Source: Scatosoma sp045576335 (GTDB taxonomy: Bacteria > Bacillota > Clostridia > Christensenellales > Borkfalkiaceae). From it: a DNA stretch of 64,000 nucleotides. Positions 63,304-64,000 of the stretch are shown here, one piece after another. The first letter of the stretch is position 1. Each line of letters begins with the position of its first letter. The position numbers were made by a program, and so were the translations under genes. The stretch is from assembly GCA_045576335.1 (NCBI GenBank), contig JAZNGH010000013.1, positions 15,374 through 79,373 on the forward strand, read 5' to 3'. The notes below the pieces were generated by a model. That model worked only from the letters and a program-made list of their open reading frames with translations, was not told the origin of the DNA and searched no databases.

Positions 63304-64000
63304 TTACGCAGTTTTCACTTTTTTATCCGAAATCATTTTTAATAATTCTTCAATATCAAATATTGACCCGCCAATAGGGATATGAATTTGTTCAAAAATA
63401 AAATCATCTTCTTGACAAAAACCTTTTTTCTCTAATATAATAGACTTTTGTGTTTCTTCTTCATTTTTACGCAATGCAACATCATCTATCATTATTTTTG
63501 AACATTCATAGTCGTATAAAAATAGATGATTACTCGGACTCCTTTTCAACCAATCGATTACAGCATTTTTCCACGTTAAATCAGAATCACCAAACGATAA
63601 ACCAAACGCACAAATATAATCGCTACTATCAATAATTTTCTTTATATCCGTTATTTTTTCCGGATCTTCTTCCTCGTTGAAAAACGGTTTAACAAATACT
63701 CTTTGCCCTTTTTTGGTAATCAAAAACTTACCACCTATTTGAGAAATGTTATCAACACCAAGCGTAACATCTCTTTCTGATAATGTTCCGTGAATATGAT
63801 GGGTAGTATAACTGACTCCACTACCACGTATTACCATATCAAAAGTATTAGTATAATTAAAACTAACAAAACGACTATTCATTCCTGTTAAATTTTTTCT
63901 TTCTTTGATTATCTTCGATATTTTTTTAGAAACGTTAACATAGAAACCATTGATACACGAATTAATATAGTTTCTAATTTCAATCTCATCCGTTTTATAC
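63304..64000 (-). CDS. AbiH-like abortive-infection protein (5-prime end beyond the window)
   Basis: The minus-strand frame is open from 64000 to the stop at 63304, giving 232 residues. An internal ATG at 63882 is not the likely start, because coding sequence continues upstream (NGFYVNVSKKISKIIKERKN). RFVSFNYTNTFDMV, HHIHGTLSERDVTLGVDN and ICAFGLSFGDSDLTWKN match the AbiH family (PF14253) pattern of an FNYT motif, an IHG motif and a late G-x-S-x-x-D-S/D block. AbiH halts phage infection by an unknown mechanism. It lies 16 nt before hsdR on the same strand, so it is nested in the restriction locus. Confidence 0.78.
   Translation of the reverse strand, partial: YKTDEIEIRNYINSCINGFYVNVSKKISKIIKERKNLTGMNSRFVSFNYTNTFDMVIRGSGVSYTTHHIHGTLSERDVTLGVDNISQIGGKFLITKKGQRVFVKPFFNEEEDPEKITDIKKIIDSSDYICAFGLSFGDSDLTWKNAVIDWLKRSPSNHLFLYDYECSKIMIDDVALRKNEEETQKSIILEKKGFCQEDDFIFEQIHIPIGGSIFDIEELLKMISDKKVKTA

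Overview
The window looks like the chromosome of a low-GC, spore-forming Gram-positive bacterium, most likely an uncultured gut clostridium. Supporting features are an intact sporulation sigma factor K gene, a class A RNase P RNA, GGAGG-type ribosome binding sites, consensus sigma-A promoters with 17-bp spacers, Gram-positive lipoprotein signals and a GGGtGRT/IscU-like gene pair. Placement near Christensenellales is an inference from gene style only.

Positions 1-37109 form a glycan-utilisation region. It opens with two AraC-type regulators around a GH2 glycosidase. A 15-gene minus-strand gene train follows (about 31703 down to 4154), with gaps of at most 36 nt. In order of transcription it encodes an AraC regulator, three surface proteins built from one repeated module with a 43-codon mini-gene between two of them, a solute-binding lipoprotein, two sugar-ABC permeases, an Ig-like surface protein, a DUF4838 lipoprotein, a GH20-like enzyme, a GH94-like phosphorylase, a Gfo/Idh/MocA oxidoreductase, a second GH94-like phosphorylase and a GH36 alpha-galactosidase. 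The implied scheme is surface capture, import of oligosaccharides, and phosphorolytic plus hydrolytic breakdown in the cytoplasm. A separate TIM-barrel hydrolase gene (31985-33691) carries the same promoter-upstream motif as the operon, so it probably belongs to the same regulon. A GH78-like enzyme and a tyrosine phosphatase form a further two-gene operon.

Positions 37396-47962 hold tRNA-Thr and a minus-strand operon of carA, a carB-dapF fusion, a two-helix membrane protein, a cysteine desulfurase and thiI. A leader with a 43-aa peptide, a U-rich tract and an intrinsic attenuator precedes it, resembling UTP-sensitive pyrBI control in enterobacteria. CarA has lost its whole Cys-His-Glu glutaminase triad, the fused DapF domain has lost one of its two catalytic cysteines, and the neighbouring ArgJ-like protein has lost several signature motifs. 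This cluster is the most unusual biology in the window.

Positions 48219-59145 are mostly housekeeping: a membrane-anchored PadR/coiled-coil protein, tRNA-Val, a CapA-like phosphoesterase, the GGGtGRT/IscU-like pair, sigK, a small MITE-like element, rnpB, pyruvate kinase and cardiolipin synthase. A gene-poor stretch (59146-59996) then leads into a defence island with a type I restriction HsdR and an AbiH-like protein cut by the window end.
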